A DNA stretch of 64,000 nt from Armatimonadetes bacterium DC (GTDB lineage: Bacteria; Armatimonadota; Fimbriimonadia; Fimbriimonadales; GBS-DC). Below, in pieces: positions 7,284 through 16,054 of the stretch (position 1 is the stretch's first letter; every line of letters starts with the position of its first letter). Below the pieces are notes generated by a model. That model saw only the letters and a list, made by a program, of their open reading frames with translations, was not told the origin of the DNA and did not search any database. A program made the position numbers and the translations under genes. The stretch spans positions 62,001-126,000 of the forward strand of contig LDYB01000019.1 in NCBI GenBank assembly GCA_001442985.1, written 5' to 3'.

Positions 7284-10200
7284 GTGGCGAAAAGGGGAGG
7301 TATGCAGAGCATCCTCAAAATCGGGTTTATCGGATGGCTGGTTGGTGCGATTGTTTGCAGCTATGCGCAGGCGGCGATTAAGTTCGCGCGGTTCCCCGCG
7401 CCCTCGCCCGACGGGAAGCAGGTGGCGTTTTCGTGGCAGGGGGATTTGTGGGTAGCGCCGATGGAGGGCGGATTGGCGCGACGGCTGACGGTTCACCCGG
7501 GCTACGATTTTGCTCCCATCTGGTCGCCTGACGGCACGAAGATTGCGTTCACTTCAGATCGCTACGGCAACGACGATGTGTTTGTGCTACACCTCGATTC
7601 GGGCACGGTTCAGCGCCTGACCTATTTTTCGGGGCGCGACAGGGCGCTGGGGTGGCTCCCCGACGGTTCGGGAGTGGTGTTCGAGTCGCGGCGCGATTGG
7701 GAACCCTACAGTGTGCAGTGGGTGGCTTATGTTGCCCTGCTCAAGGGGGGCACGCCGCATCGGCTCTGGGATGTGGCGGGCACGCCTGTGGCGATAGCGC
7801 CCGACGGTAAGCGCGTGGCGTTCGTGCGCCGCGATAGCGCATGGTGGCGCAAGGGCTACAAGGGCAGTGCGCAGGGCGATTTGTGGCTCGGCGTGCTGGG
7901 CACAAAGCAGTTCACACGCCTGACCCAGACCGATACGCCCGACAGCTGGCCGATGTGGTCTGCCGACGGGCGCACGCTCTACTTTGTGTCGGAGCGCGAT
8001 GGCACTTTTAACCTCTACGCGATGGAAGTGGACTCCAGGCGCGTGCGCCAGCTGACCCGTTTCAAAGACGATGGCGTGCGCTTCCCCCAGATTAGCGCGC
8101 AGGGCACGGTTATCACCTTCGAGCAGGGGATGGAGGTGTGGCGTCTGGACCTGAAGAGCGGGGCACAGCGTCCAATTGCGCTGTTTGCGCCTGCGCAGGA
8201 TGCGCGCCTCAATCCAGAGGTCGTGCGCACTTTTTCAGGGAATGTTTCGGAGTTTGAGATTGCGCCCGAAGGCAAGGAAGTCGCCTTCGTCGTGCGCGGC
8301 GAGGTGTTTGCCACGCGCTTCCCCGAAGGAGGCACAACACAAAACCTCACCAACACGGTGGTGCAGGAGACAGGGCTGAGCTGGAGCAAGGACGGCAAGC
8401 GCCTCTACTTCGCGCGGGAGGTGGACGGGCAGTTTGACCTGTTCTGCGTCTCCTCGGAAGACGCGAACGAGCCGCGCCTGCGCCGCACGACACGCCTCAA
8501 GACCGAGCGCCTGACCCAGACGCCCGAAAGCGAAACCAGCCCGAAGGTCTCGCCTGACGGCAAATGGCTCGCCTTCCAGCGCGGGAACGGGAATCTGGTA
8601 GTGCGCCATCTGGAAACAGGCGAGGAGCGCACGCTGGTGGAGTCGTGGAACCTGGGCACTTTTGTGTGGTCGCCCGATAGCAAGTGGCTGGCGTTTGATA
8701 TGAATGACGAAAACTACAACTCGGATATTTACATCGTCTCCGTAGAGGGTGGCGCGCCTGTGAATGTGAGCCGACACCCGCGCAACGACTATGCACCCTC
8801 GTGGTCGGGGGATGGGCGCGTGCTGGTGTTCCTCTCGGAGCGCGAAACCGATACGCTGAACATCTGCCATCTCTATCTGCGACGCGAGGATTACGAGAAG
8901 ACCCGTGCCGACCGCGATGACGAGGAAGACGAACGCTACGATGCGCCCAAAAAGCCAGAGGAGAAAAAGGACGAACCCAGCGTGCAGATTGACTTTGAAG
9001 ACATTCACCTGCGCGTTCGGTTGGTGACGCGCTACCCCGCAGGCGTGCAGGAGGCAGTGGTTTCTCCCGATGGCGAGCAAATCGCGTTCCGTTCGGCATA
9101 TCAGGGTCAGTCGGATTTGTATGTGATTAAGTGGGACGGTTCGGACGAGCGTCGCCTGACGACGGGCGGCGTCGCTCCAACCGCAATCCGCTGGAGCAAG
9201 GACGGCAAGACGCTCTATTTCCTCAGTCGGGGACGGATTCAGCGGGTAGCCGCTTCTGGGGGCACACCGCAGGCGACCCGAACCGAGGTGCGCATCACGA
9301 TTAACGAACCCGCCGAGCGCACCTACATTTACGAAGCTGCCTGGCGCGTGCTGAATGAGACCTTCTATGACCCCAACTTTCACGGCGTGAACTGGCAGGC
9401 GATGCGTGAGAAGTATCGCTCCTATCTGCCCTATGCCCAAACCGACCGCGACTTCACAACAGTGGTGCTGATGCTGCTGGGCGAACTGCGCTCGTCGCAT
9501 GTAAGCTTCTCCAGAGCGGGAGCCGATGAGGAAGAGACACCTGCTGCCAGCACGGGCATGTTGGGGGTGGTGTTCAGCAATCAGCGTGACGGCGAAGGCT
9601 TGCTGATTGAGCGGGTTATCCCCAACACGCCTGCAGCACGCAAGGATGTGAACCTGAAGCCCGGCGAGCGCATTCTGGCGGTCAACGGCACGCGCCTGAC
9701 ACCCACGACCAACATCTGGCAACTGTTGAATAATACCGTCGGCGAGCGGGTGCAGTTGCTGGTGCGCCAGCCTGATGGCACCGAGCGCACGGTATTTCTG
9801 CGCCCCATCTCGACAAGCGCGTTCGATGCGGCACGCTATCAGGACTGGGTTCAGCAGAACCGCCGATATGTAGAAGAGCGAAGTGGTGGGCGTATCGGCT
9901 ATGTGCATATTCAGGCGATGGGCGAGCAGAGCCTGCGCGAGTTCGAACGCGATCTCTACGCCGTCGCCGCTGGCAAAGAGGCGCTGATTATCGATGTGCG
10001 CTTCAACGGTGGCGGGCGCACGGCGGACTACCTGCTTGGCATGCTCCATGTGCCGCGGCACGCCTACACAGTCGGGCGCAACGGCAAACCGGGCTACCCG
10101 ATTGATCGGCTCCCGCTGGTGCCCTGGACGAAACCGATTGCGGTGCTGTGCAACGAGCGCAGCTTCAGCAACGCGGAGATTTTTGCGCACGCCATCAAAA

Positions 10201-10448
10201 CGCTCAAGCGCGGTCCCCTGGTGGGCATGCCGACCGCAGGGGGCGTTATCAGCACGGGGCAGGCGACGCTAATGGATGGCAGTCGCGTCAGCACGCCAGG
10301 GCGAGGCTGGTACACCATCGACAAACACATCAATCTGGAAGGCAACGGTGCCCAGCCTGATTATATGGTGGAGGATATGCCTGAAGACCTGATGGAGCAA
10401 CGCGACCGCCAGCTGGATAAAGCGCTGGAGATATTGAATAAGCCGTAG
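7284..10448 (+). CDS. Tricorn-type protease (S41 family)
   Basis: This 1054-residue protein has the tricorn layout: a signal-like N-terminus, two TolB/WD40-like propellers with repeated SPDG(T/K)xIAF blades (about 30-330 and 340-680), a charged linker near 540-570, a PDZ domain (about 770-850) and an S41 peptidase core. Candidate catalytic residues are His739 in RSSH, nucleophile Ser962 in ERSFSNAE and Glu1019 in LEGNGAQPD. An NGGG turn typical of S41 precedes the nucleophile. Tricorn-like proteases trim peptides made by larger proteases. An alternative start is the ATG at 7302, which sits directly after a GGGGAGG run; the start is therefore uncertain by 6 codons. The signal peptide suggests export. 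Confidence 0.88.
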   Translation: MAKRGGMQSILKIGFIGWLVGAIVCSYAQAAIKFARFPAPSPDGKQVAFSWQGDLWVAPMEGGLARRLTVHPGYDFAPIWSPDGTKIAFTSDRYGNDDVFVLHLDSGTVQRLTYFSGRDRALGWLPDGSGVVFESRRDWEPYSVQWVAYVALLKGGTPHRLWDVAGTPVAIAPDGKRVAFVRRDSAWWRKGYKGSAQGDLWLGVLGTKQFTRLTQTDTPDSWPMWSADGRTLYFVSERDGTFNLYAMEVDSRRVRQLTRFKDDGVRFPQISAQGTVITFEQGMEVWRLDLKSGAQRPIALFAPAQDARLNPEVVRTFSGNVSEFEIAPEGKEVAFVVRGEVFATRFPEGGTTQNLTNTVVQETGLSWSKDGKRLYFAREVDGQFDLFCVSSEDANEPRLRRTTRLKTERLTQTPESETSPKVSPDGKWLAFQRGNGNLVVRHLETGEERTLVESWNLGTFVWSPDSKWLAFDMNDENYNSDIYIVSVEGGAPVNVSRHPRNDYAPSWSGDGRVLVFLSERETDTLNICHLYLRREDYEKTRADRDDEEDERYDAPKKPEEKKDEPSVQIDFEDIHLRVRLVTRYPAGVQEAVVSPDGEQIAFRSAYQGQSDLYVIKWDGSDERRLTTGGVAPTAIRWSKDGKTLYFLSRGRIQRVAASGGTPQATRTEVRITINEPAERTYIYEAAWRVLNETFYDPNFHGVNWQAMREKYRSYLPYAQTDRDFTTVVLMLLGELRSSHVSFSRAGADEEETPAASTGMLGVVFSNQRDGEGLLIERVIPNTPAARKDVNLKPGERILAVNGTRLTPTTNIWQLLNNTVGERVQLLVRQPDGTERTVFLRPISTSAFDAARYQDWVQQNRRYVEERSGGRIGYVHIQAMGEQSLREFERDLYAVAAGKEALIIDVRFNGGGRTADYLLGMLHVPRHAYTVGRNGKPGYPIDRLPLVPWTKPIAVLCNERSFSNAEIFAHAIKTLKRGPLVGMPTAGGVISTGQATLMDGSRVSTPGRGWYTIDKHINLEGNGAQPDYMVEDMPEDLMEQRDRQLDKALEILNKP

Positions 10449-10522
10449 CGGGCGAGATTCCAGACAATTCTACGCCGCTGTCGTAGCAGGAAATGCTATG
10501 ATAGCGGCGAATTTTCTTGCCT

Positions 10523-11602
10523 ATGCGTGGACAGCGTGTGCGAATGGACTTTGACACGGCGTGGAAGTTCGCCGTTGAAAGCCTCCTCCCCTACTGCCTC
10601 GCCCTCTTCTTCCCAGAACTCTACCAACTCATCGACTGGACACACCCCCCAACCTTCCTCAACACCGAACTACGCAAAATCCGACCCGAAGCCAAAACTA
10701 AAAAACGCTTTGTGGACATTCTCGTGCAGGTACGCTTCCTCGACGGAACCCCCCGCCTGATTTACCTGCATATTGAAATCCAGGCGCAACCTGACCCCCT
10801 GTTTGCCCAGCGCCTGTTTGTGTACCACTACCGCCTGCTGGACTTGACCAACTTTGGCGAGGTGGTGTCGCTGGCAATCTTAGCCGACCCCGACCCCAAC
10901 TGGCGTCCTGAGGAGTTTGTGCGCTCGGTAGCAGGGTGCGAAGTGCGCTTTCGGTTTCCGACGGTGAAGTTGCTGGACTTTTCGGAGGAGGTGCTGGCAA
11001 GCAGCGACAATCCGTTTGCGCTGGTGGTGCGGGCGCACTTAGGGGCGTTGCGTTCGCGAGGGGATGCGCAGTTGTTGTTTGGGGAGAAGGTGCGTTTGGT
11101 GCGGGAGTTGGGGCGTATGGGGTATAATGAGGAGGTGGTTGTAAGTTTGTATAAGGTGGTGGATTATCTAATGGCGTTGCCGAAGGATTTGGAGGAGCAG
11201 GTGGAACAGATAGTGCGTTCGGTGGCGCGGGAGCGTCGTTTGGGGAAGTTGACGAGTTTGGAGCGTTTTGCGTTGGAGCGTGGGGCGCGTCGGGGCTTGC
11301 GGAAGGGCATGCGTCAGGGCTTGCAACAGGGCTTGCAGCAGGGCTTGCAGCAGGGCTTGCAGCAGGGCTTGCAGCAGGGCTTGCAACAGGGGTTGCAACA
11401 GGGGTTGCAACAGGGGTTGCAACAGGGCTTGCGGGACGCGGTTCTTACGGTGCTTCATGCGCGCTTTGGGGTGGTTCCTGAGCGTGTTCGGGAGGCGCTG
11501 GAGGCTATAGACTCGGTGGAGCGGTTGGAGGCGTTGAGTGCGCTGGCGGCGACCGCTGAGAGTCTGGAAGCCTTCGAGCAAGCGCTCCCGCAGGCAGAGT
11601 AA
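10523..11602 (+). CDS. Rpn/DUF4351-like PD-(D/E)xK nuclease with a QGLQ tandem repeat
   Basis: The 359-residue protein resembles the Rpn/YhgA-like transposase-related nuclease families. It begins FDTAWKFAVESLLPYCLALFFPELYQLIDW, has a KRFVDILVQV strand (acidic residue) and then LHIEIQAQ, the E-x-Q variant of the nuclease core. A helical region (about 150-250) follows, then nine and a half copies of QGLQ (about residues 265-304), then a helical C-terminus. Rpn proteins promote RecA-independent recombination in E. coli, so DNA cleavage is a reasonable inference. The start is uncertain: ATG at 10523 is used, TTG 10517 or ATG 10544 are possible, and none has a good ribosome binding site. Confidence 0.75.
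   Translation: MRGQRVRMDFDTAWKFAVESLLPYCLALFFPELYQLIDWTHPPTFLNTELRKIRPEAKTKKRFVDILVQVRFLDGTPRLIYLHIEIQAQPDPLFAQRLFVYHYRLLDLTNFGEVVSLAILADPDPNWRPEEFVRSVAGCEVRFRFPTVKLLDFSEEVLASSDNPFALVVRAHLGALRSRGDAQLLFGEKVRLVRELGRMGYNEEVVVSLYKVVDYLMALPKDLEEQVEQIVRSVARERRLGKLTSLERFALERGARRGLRKGMRQGLQQGLQQGLQQGLQQGLQQGLQQGLQQGLQQGLQQGLRDAVLTVLHARFGVVPERVREALEAIDSVERLEALSALAATAESLEAFEQALPQAE
11315..11432 (+). repeat. 12-bp tandem repeat inside the Rpn-like gene
   Basis: Nine full units and most of a tenth of CAGGGCTTGCAG, or its variants CAGGGCTTGCAA and CAGGGGTTGCAA, run without interruption. The unit length is a multiple of three, so copy-number change keeps the frame and only alters the number of QGLQ peptides. 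The first copies are nearly identical and the last ones share the same variant, which indicates recent expansion. Confidence 0.95.
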
Positions 11603-11609
11603 GCGTCTC

Positions 11610-12800
11610 CTACCGTTCAAACCCAAGGCGGCTCAGAAGCGCCATTAGCACGGCGACTGCAAACGCGCCCGCCACCACACTTAACAGCCCCGCCTGAAAG
11701 CTGCCCGTCAGCGCGACAATCGTGCCCGGAATCAGCGAACCGCCTACCCCGCCCAGAAGCACGGTCAACCCGTTATATAGCCCCGTAAGCGCGCCCGCCT
11801 GCTCTGGAGCCACGCGCTGCTGCAGGGTGGCGAACTCCTGGGCATTATAACTGCTCTGAAAAAAGACCCCCAGCGCGAACAGGAACACCACACCTGCAGG
11901 CACATCTACAAACGCCGTCAACATCACGGCGACACCTGCCAGCGCCAGCCCCAGCGCGGCGAACCGTACCCGCCTGCCCGTGCGGTCGCCCAGCCACGCC
12001 CAGAAGAATATCCCCACAATCCCCGACACGAACACCGCAAACAGCGGCAGGCTCAGCTCACCAAAGGCGATTCCCTTTGTGCGGTTCAGGTAGGTTGGCA
12101 GCCAGTTCAGAACCCCAAACACACAGAAGGCATTCAGCGAGCCTGCCAGAATGTAGAGCCACAGCCGCCAGTCCCCATAGACGCGCCTGTAGGGGTGGGG
12201 AGTGCTTGGGTGCGAAACGGGGGCGTCTGCTGGAATCAGCCATGCCACCAGCGGCAGGGAGAGCGACAGCCCTGCCAGCCCCAGCAACGCGAACGCAAAG
12301 CGCCAGCCGAACCGTTCCACCGCAGGCACAATCAGCAAGGGCGCGACCGCCAGCGCCACCAGAATCCCTGCCACATAAATTGAGTTGGCGCGCCCTCGCT
12401 CGTGGGGCGGAAACCAGCGCGCCACCAAAGCGCTGTTCATCGGCATATGCACGCTTTCCGCAACGCCCAGAAACAGCCGTAACCCAATCAGCGCCGCCAG
12501 CGAACCTCCAAGCGGGTAGACCAGGATGGTACAGAGTGAAAACCCCAGTATCGCCAGCATCAGACCGCGTTTGGGACCCCAGCGCTCGGCAAAGGGACTC
12601 AGCACCACCTGCGCCAGCCCAAAAGTCAGATAAAACGCGCCCAGCAGCAGCTCGCCCCATTTGCCCACCTCGCGGTCGCTCCAGCCGAAGTCGTGTGCAA
12701 TCGCTGGCAGGGCAATCGCCAGATTGTTGCGGTCAATATAATGCACAAACACCGTGAGTGCCAGCACCAGCGGGATGCGCCAGCGCGTGGAGGCGCTCAT
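11610..12800 (-). CDS. MFS transporter, anion:cation symporter-like
   Basis: The 396-residue protein has 12 predicted membrane helices and the MFS signature between helices 2 and 3 (AERWGPKRG). The N-terminal FVHYIDRNNLAIALPAI and the R-x-F-L-G-V-A-E-S motif in helix 4 resemble the ACS family, which takes up sugar acids and other organic anions. The ATG at 12800 overlaps the stop of the upstream esterase gene as ATGA, so it is used instead of the in-frame ATG at 12815. Pairing with an acetylxylan-esterase-like gene suggests uptake of a sugar or sugar acid, which is an inference. Confidence 0.82.
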   Translation of the reverse strand: MSASTRWRIPLVLALTVFVHYIDRNNLAIALPAIAHDFGWSDREVGKWGELLLGAFYLTFGLAQVVLSPFAERWGPKRGLMLAILGFSLCTILVYPLGGSLAALIGLRLFLGVAESVHMPMNSALVARWFPPHERGRANSIYVAGILVALAVAPLLIVPAVERFGWRFAFALLGLAGLSLSLPLVAWLIPADAPVSHPSTPHPYRRVYGDWRLWLYILAGSLNAFCVFGVLNWLPTYLNRTKGIAFGELSLPLFAVFVSGIVGIFFWAWLGDRTGRRVRFAALGLALAGVAVMLTAFVDVPAGVVFLFALGVFFQSSYNAQEFATLQQRVAPEQAGALTGLYNGLTVLLGGVGGSLIPGTIVALTGSFQAGLLSVVAGAFAVAVLMALLSRLGFER

Positions 12801-13717
12801 GGAGATAACACCCACTCTTCCAGACGCGGACGCATGGCGGGCGACCAGTCGTGCCCCAGCTCCTCGTAAATCAGCAGGCGTTTGGGCACGCGAAGCGCGT
12901 CATAGAGCGAGAACACCACTGGCGCGCGGATGCCGGGGTCTTTCATCGCAAGGCTTATCTGCACAGGCGCGACCACAAAAGGCGCATGGTTTACCGTGTC
13001 GTAATACTGAAGCGTCTGCAGAAGTTGCTCCAGCGAGACGCCATGGCGTTCCATGTAGTCCTGAAACTCTTTCATCGGGTAGCGCCAGACCGCCCGCTGG
13101 AGCAGGTATTCCCAGTAGGTGAGCGCGGGCAGTTCCGCCACCACGCGCTTCACCAGTTTACACCATGCGCCCATCATTACCGCCAGCCCGCCGCCCTGAC
13201 TCAGCCCTGCGACGGCTAAACGCGCCGAATCGACTTCGGGTTGCGCCGCCAGTACCCGCATCGCCAGCAGGCAGTCCAGCATAATTCGCCGGTAGACATA
13301 GGTCTGCGGCGATTCGATGCCCTGTGTGAAGTAGCCCAGCTCGGGCGTGTAGGGCACATTCGGCACAACGGCGTACCCATGCAGGTTGATGGAGAAGGTG
13401 AGGCAGCGTTCGAAGGCGGTGTTCTCGTTGATGGGCACGGTAGACACGCCATACCCTGGCAGATACAGCACCGCGGGGGCAGGCAGTGTGGTAGCGCGGG
13501 GAATGGCGAACCAGCCCTCGCGCCCGCGCCCGTCGCAACCGAGCCAGCGCAGGCGCTCCACCCGATGCGTGGGTAAATCGTCGCCCGGAAAGTGGACACG
13601 CTCGAACTGCAGGGGGAGCGCGTCCGCTTCATCTGCTACCGCACGCCAGAACGGCTCGAAGTCCGCAGGCGGCTGGGGCGGTTTCAGCAGCACAGGCTCA
13701 TGAGTAACGCCTGTCAT
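12797..13717 (-). CDS. Acetylxylan esterase / cephalosporin-C deacetylase-like hydrolase (AXE1 family)
   Basis: The 306-residue alpha/beta hydrolase has the AXE1 pattern: an N-terminal lid beginning DFEPFWRAVADEADAL, a LPGYGVS oxyanion strand, DCLLAMRVLAAQPEVDSARLAVAGLSQGGGLAV with the nucleophile serine in GLSQGG, and a C-terminal GHDW holding the likely histidine. AXE1 enzymes remove acetyl groups from acetylated sugars and related esters. No signal peptide is seen, so it acts in the cytoplasm on imported oligosaccharides. It overlaps the downstream MFS transporter by 4 bp, and the two probably work together in carbohydrate use. Confidence 0.82.
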   Translation of the reverse strand: MTGVTHEPVLLKPPQPPADFEPFWRAVADEADALPLQFERVHFPGDDLPTHRVERLRWLGCDGRGREGWFAIPRATTLPAPAVLYLPGYGVSTVPINENTAFERCLTFSINLHGYAVVPNVPYTPELGYFTQGIESPQTYVYRRIMLDCLLAMRVLAAQPEVDSARLAVAGLSQGGGLAVMMGAWCKLVKRVVAELPALTYWEYLLQRAVWRYPMKEFQDYMERHGVSLEQLLQTLQYYDTVNHAPFVVAPVQISLAMKDPGIRAPVVFSLYDALRVPKRLLIYEELGHDWSPAMRPRLEEWVLSP

Positions 13718-13723
13718 CGTGCC

Positions 13724-13966
13724 TTACTCAAACACGGAGCGCTCTATCGGCTCCACATGCAAACCCGTGGTGTGGAGCCACGCAGTGGCACGCTGAATCT
13801 CCTCTACGGGACCCTCCAGCTCCAGCAGCGCCCAGCCGAAGTCCTCGTCGATGTTCGCCTTGAGGATGTTGACCTTGAGGTCAAAATCGTGTCCCAGTCG
13901 CCATAGCCAGGGCACGCGCACCTGTTCGGGCGTTACGGTGGCAATCTTCATATGCACCTTGGTCAT
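13724..13966 (-). CDS. NIL-domain protein
   Basis: This 80-residue protein begins at the ATG at 13966, preceded by a GGAGGTG site. The frame continues open upstream, but those codons lie inside the previous gene. The sequence with PEQVRVPWLWRLGHDFDLKVNILKANIDEDFGWALLELEGPVEEIQRATAWL fits the NIL domain, an ACT-like ligand-binding fold found at the C-terminus of methionine ABC transporter ATPases and as free small proteins next to sulfur-metabolism genes. Its start overlaps the stop of the AhpD-like gene (ATGA), so they are co-translated. The ligand is unknown. Confidence 0.75.
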   Translation of the reverse strand: MTKVHMKIATVTPEQVRVPWLWRLGHDFDLKVNILKANIDEDFGWALLELEGPVEEIQRATAWLHTTGLHVEPIERSVFE

Positions 13967-14334
13967 GAAGCACCTCCCTGTGATTTTGCTTTCTCTTCGA
14001 ACAGTTCGTCCATGACTTCGTAGGCGTAGCGCAGGTGGGGGATAACGATGGAGCCGCCGATGATGAGGGCGATATTCATCGCCTCGTGGAGTTCCTCGCG
14101 GGTGGCGCCTTCCTGCACACAGCGATCCAGGTGATAGAAGATGCAGTCGTTGCACCGTAGCACCATCGAGCCCACCAGCCCCATCATCTCCTTGTATTTG
14201 ACGGGGATGGCGCCTTCGTCGTAGGCGGAGGCGTCCAGCGCGAAGAACCGCTGGAAGGGCTTGAAGCCGCTTCCGAGGATGCGGTTATTCATCTCCTGCC
14301 GATAGAGCCGGGTTTCGTGCGCCTTTTTGTGCAT
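13963..14334 (-). CDS. Carboxymuconolactone decarboxylase / AhpD-like protein
   Basis: The 123-residue protein has the AhpD-type core: PVKYKEMMGLVGSMVLRCNDCIFYHLDRCVQEGATREELHEAMNIALIIGG. CNDC is the redox CxxC and the nearby histidine (FYH) is the usual partner, so a thiol-dependent peroxide or electrophile detoxification role is plausible; some members are decarboxylases. A TACACT box on the minus strand (14343-14348) ends 8 nt before the ATG, which suggests a leaderless message starting a new transcription unit at the end of the HerA gene. An alternative start is an internal ATG 14 codons later. Confidence 0.82.
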   Translation of the reverse strand: MHKKAHETRLYRQEMNNRILGSGFKPFQRFFALDASAYDEGAIPVKYKEMMGLVGSMVLRCNDCIFYHLDRCVQEGATREELHEAMNIALIIGGSIVIPHLRYAYEVMDELFEEKAKSQGGAS

Positions 14335-14363
14335 CGGGGATAAGTGTACCCGACGCGCCCGGC

Positions 14364-16049
14364 TTAGCCTTCGGCGCCCTCCTGCAGGTAGGCAGGTCGC
14401 GGGAAGCGAATCTTCACAGGCTGGCGGAAGATGGCGTGGCTGATAATCAGTTCGCCCTTCTGCAGGCGGGTGATGTTCGCCTTGACCGCGGGGTCTAAAA
14501 ATCGGTAGGCGGGAGCAGAGAGTTCTGAAGAGCCCGTGCGCCCCACCACTATTGTGGAGCAGTTGCCCGCGACGCGCTCATGTACCGCACTCATAAACTG
14601 CTCCGCACCGAACAGCACCACGCCCAGCGAGCGCCCGCGCTCCGCGATGTCCAGCACCTGATCGATGATGGGCGACCCTGTTTCGCGCTGGGGAGCGTAC
14701 TTGTTCAGCTCGTCGACGAAAATCAGCACTTTTTCGGGCAGGTCGTCCCCATCGCCTGAGTCTTCCGAGTAGAGCTTGTATATCGTGCGCAGGATGTCGC
14801 CGAACACGAGGGTTTGCTCGTCGTCGGTGAGTTTGGCGATGTCCACCACAACCACCTCGCCGCCGCGAATTCGGGCGATTTCCTCGCTCAGGTTTTTCAC
14901 ATTGTGTCGGCGCTGGCTCACGAAAATGCCCGACTGGCGCGTTTGCACAATTCGGCGGAGCAGGCGTCGGAACCGCGCGACGGAAACCGCACGCACATCG
15001 CCCACATTCTGGGCTTGACCATCCTTGACAAGCGGCTCGCCATTCAGTAGACTGTCCCAATCTGTTACGGATGCCCATCGGCTTCGGGGTCCCCATGCGC
15101 CCGTACGCGGGTCGGATAATCCCTGCGTAATTTCGCCAATCAGCGCCCCCACCGTGTCCCACGGATCAGGAATGTTGGAGAGTAGCAGATCCAACTTGTC
15201 ATAGGTGTCTTGCAGGGAATAGGCATACAGGAACCAGTCGCGCTGGGGGATTCGGAAACTGTTTGGGCGACCTGTGGTGGGGGTGTCTTTGCCGTAAGGC
15301 AGGAGGTAGCGGACATTCTCGAACGGTTTTGGGGTCAGCCCCAGCGCATCCCAGAGCGCATGCTCTTCGGGCGAAAGCCCGTGCGCAGGCGGCTGATCGA
15401 TGCTGAGCAGGTCGCCATGCTTTACATTCAGGATAATCACTCCGATTCGATCGCGATTTTTCACGCTCTGAAGGAGCGACTGGATGAGGAAGATGGCGTA
15501 AGAGGTTTTGGTCGCCAGCCCGGAGATGCCGCTGATGTTCACATGCGCGCCTTCCGGACCCAGGATGTAGCGGCTGTCCAGGTAGACCACCGCGCGGGCG
15601 CCGTTGGACATCTCAATCAGTCCTGCGGGCACGCGATAGTGTTCGGGCATCTGGGTGATGCCCAGCGCGTCGTGGATGCCCGACTCGTCAGCGAAGCGGA
15701 TGGGGCGATCGTTGGGCACAGGCATGTAGATGTCCTGATCGTTGGACAGCACGGCGGCGTGCGCCACGGTCGTACCCTGTCGCACCGTGTTCGGCTCGCT
15801 CTCCACCTGACCAAAGTCGTTGGAGATAAAGTTGGAGAGGTGCGCAGGGGCGTCGGTGCTATGCTCTAAGCTCGTAACGATCCCGAAAGTGCGGCTGACC
15901 CCCTTGTTGGGGGCGACCTGCTCCGCCTCCACAATATCGAAGGGGTTCACAATCACATCGGGCGCCAGCCAGAAGTGGAATGAGTCGGAGGTGTTCGGCT
16001 GGTTCGCCGTTGCGGAAGACAATCCGATAATCGGTCGTGTGTCGCTCAC
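14364..16049 (-). CDS. HerA-like ATPase (DUF87, DNA translocase)
   Basis: The product is about 561 residues. It has an N-terminal HAS-barrel (FDIVEAEQVAPNKGVSRTFGIV), a P-loop GISGLATKTS (about 174-183), a Walker B strand VLIFVDELNKYAP (about 440) and a C-terminal strand with the family's arginine region (RGRSLGVVLFGAEQF). The P-loop has threonine where most have glycine before the lysine. HerA hexamers pump DNA and pair with the nuclease NurA in archaeal end resection; bacterial relatives also serve in defence systems. GTG at 16049 is preferred because GGAGGTG ends 6 nt upstream; ATG at 16064 is the alternative. It follows nurA by 5 bp and ends the operon. Confidence 0.85.
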   Translation of the reverse strand: MSDTRPIIGLSSATANQPNTSDSFHFWLAPDVIVNPFDIVEAEQVAPNKGVSRTFGIVTSLEHSTDAPAHLSNFISNDFGQVESEPNTVRQGTTVAHAAVLSNDQDIYMPVPNDRPIRFADESGIHDALGITQMPEHYRVPAGLIEMSNGARAVVYLDSRYILGPEGAHVNISGISGLATKTSYAIFLIQSLLQSVKNRDRIGVIILNVKHGDLLSIDQPPAHGLSPEEHALWDALGLTPKPFENVRYLLPYGKDTPTTGRPNSFRIPQRDWFLYAYSLQDTYDKLDLLLSNIPDPWDTVGALIGEITQGLSDPRTGAWGPRSRWASVTDWDSLLNGEPLVKDGQAQNVGDVRAVSVARFRRLLRRIVQTRQSGIFVSQRRHNVKNLSEEIARIRGGEVVVVDIAKLTDDEQTLVFGDILRTIYKLYSEDSGDGDDLPEKVLIFVDELNKYAPQRETGSPIIDQVLDIAERGRSLGVVLFGAEQFMSAVHERVAGNCSTIVVGRTGSSELSAPAYRFLDPAVKANITRLQKGELIISHAIFRQPVKIRFPRPAYLQEGAEG

Positions 16050-16054
16050 AGGGT

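Noticed and set aside
8235-10190. 651-codon minus-strand frame opposite the tricorn protease gene
   Set aside because: The plus-strand gene has full domain structure. The opposite frame is a shadow without a ribosome binding site or recognisable motifs.
11315-11432. Possible CRISPR array
   Set aside because: The 12-bp units are contiguous with no spacers and lie inside a coding region. They are an in-frame tandem repeat.
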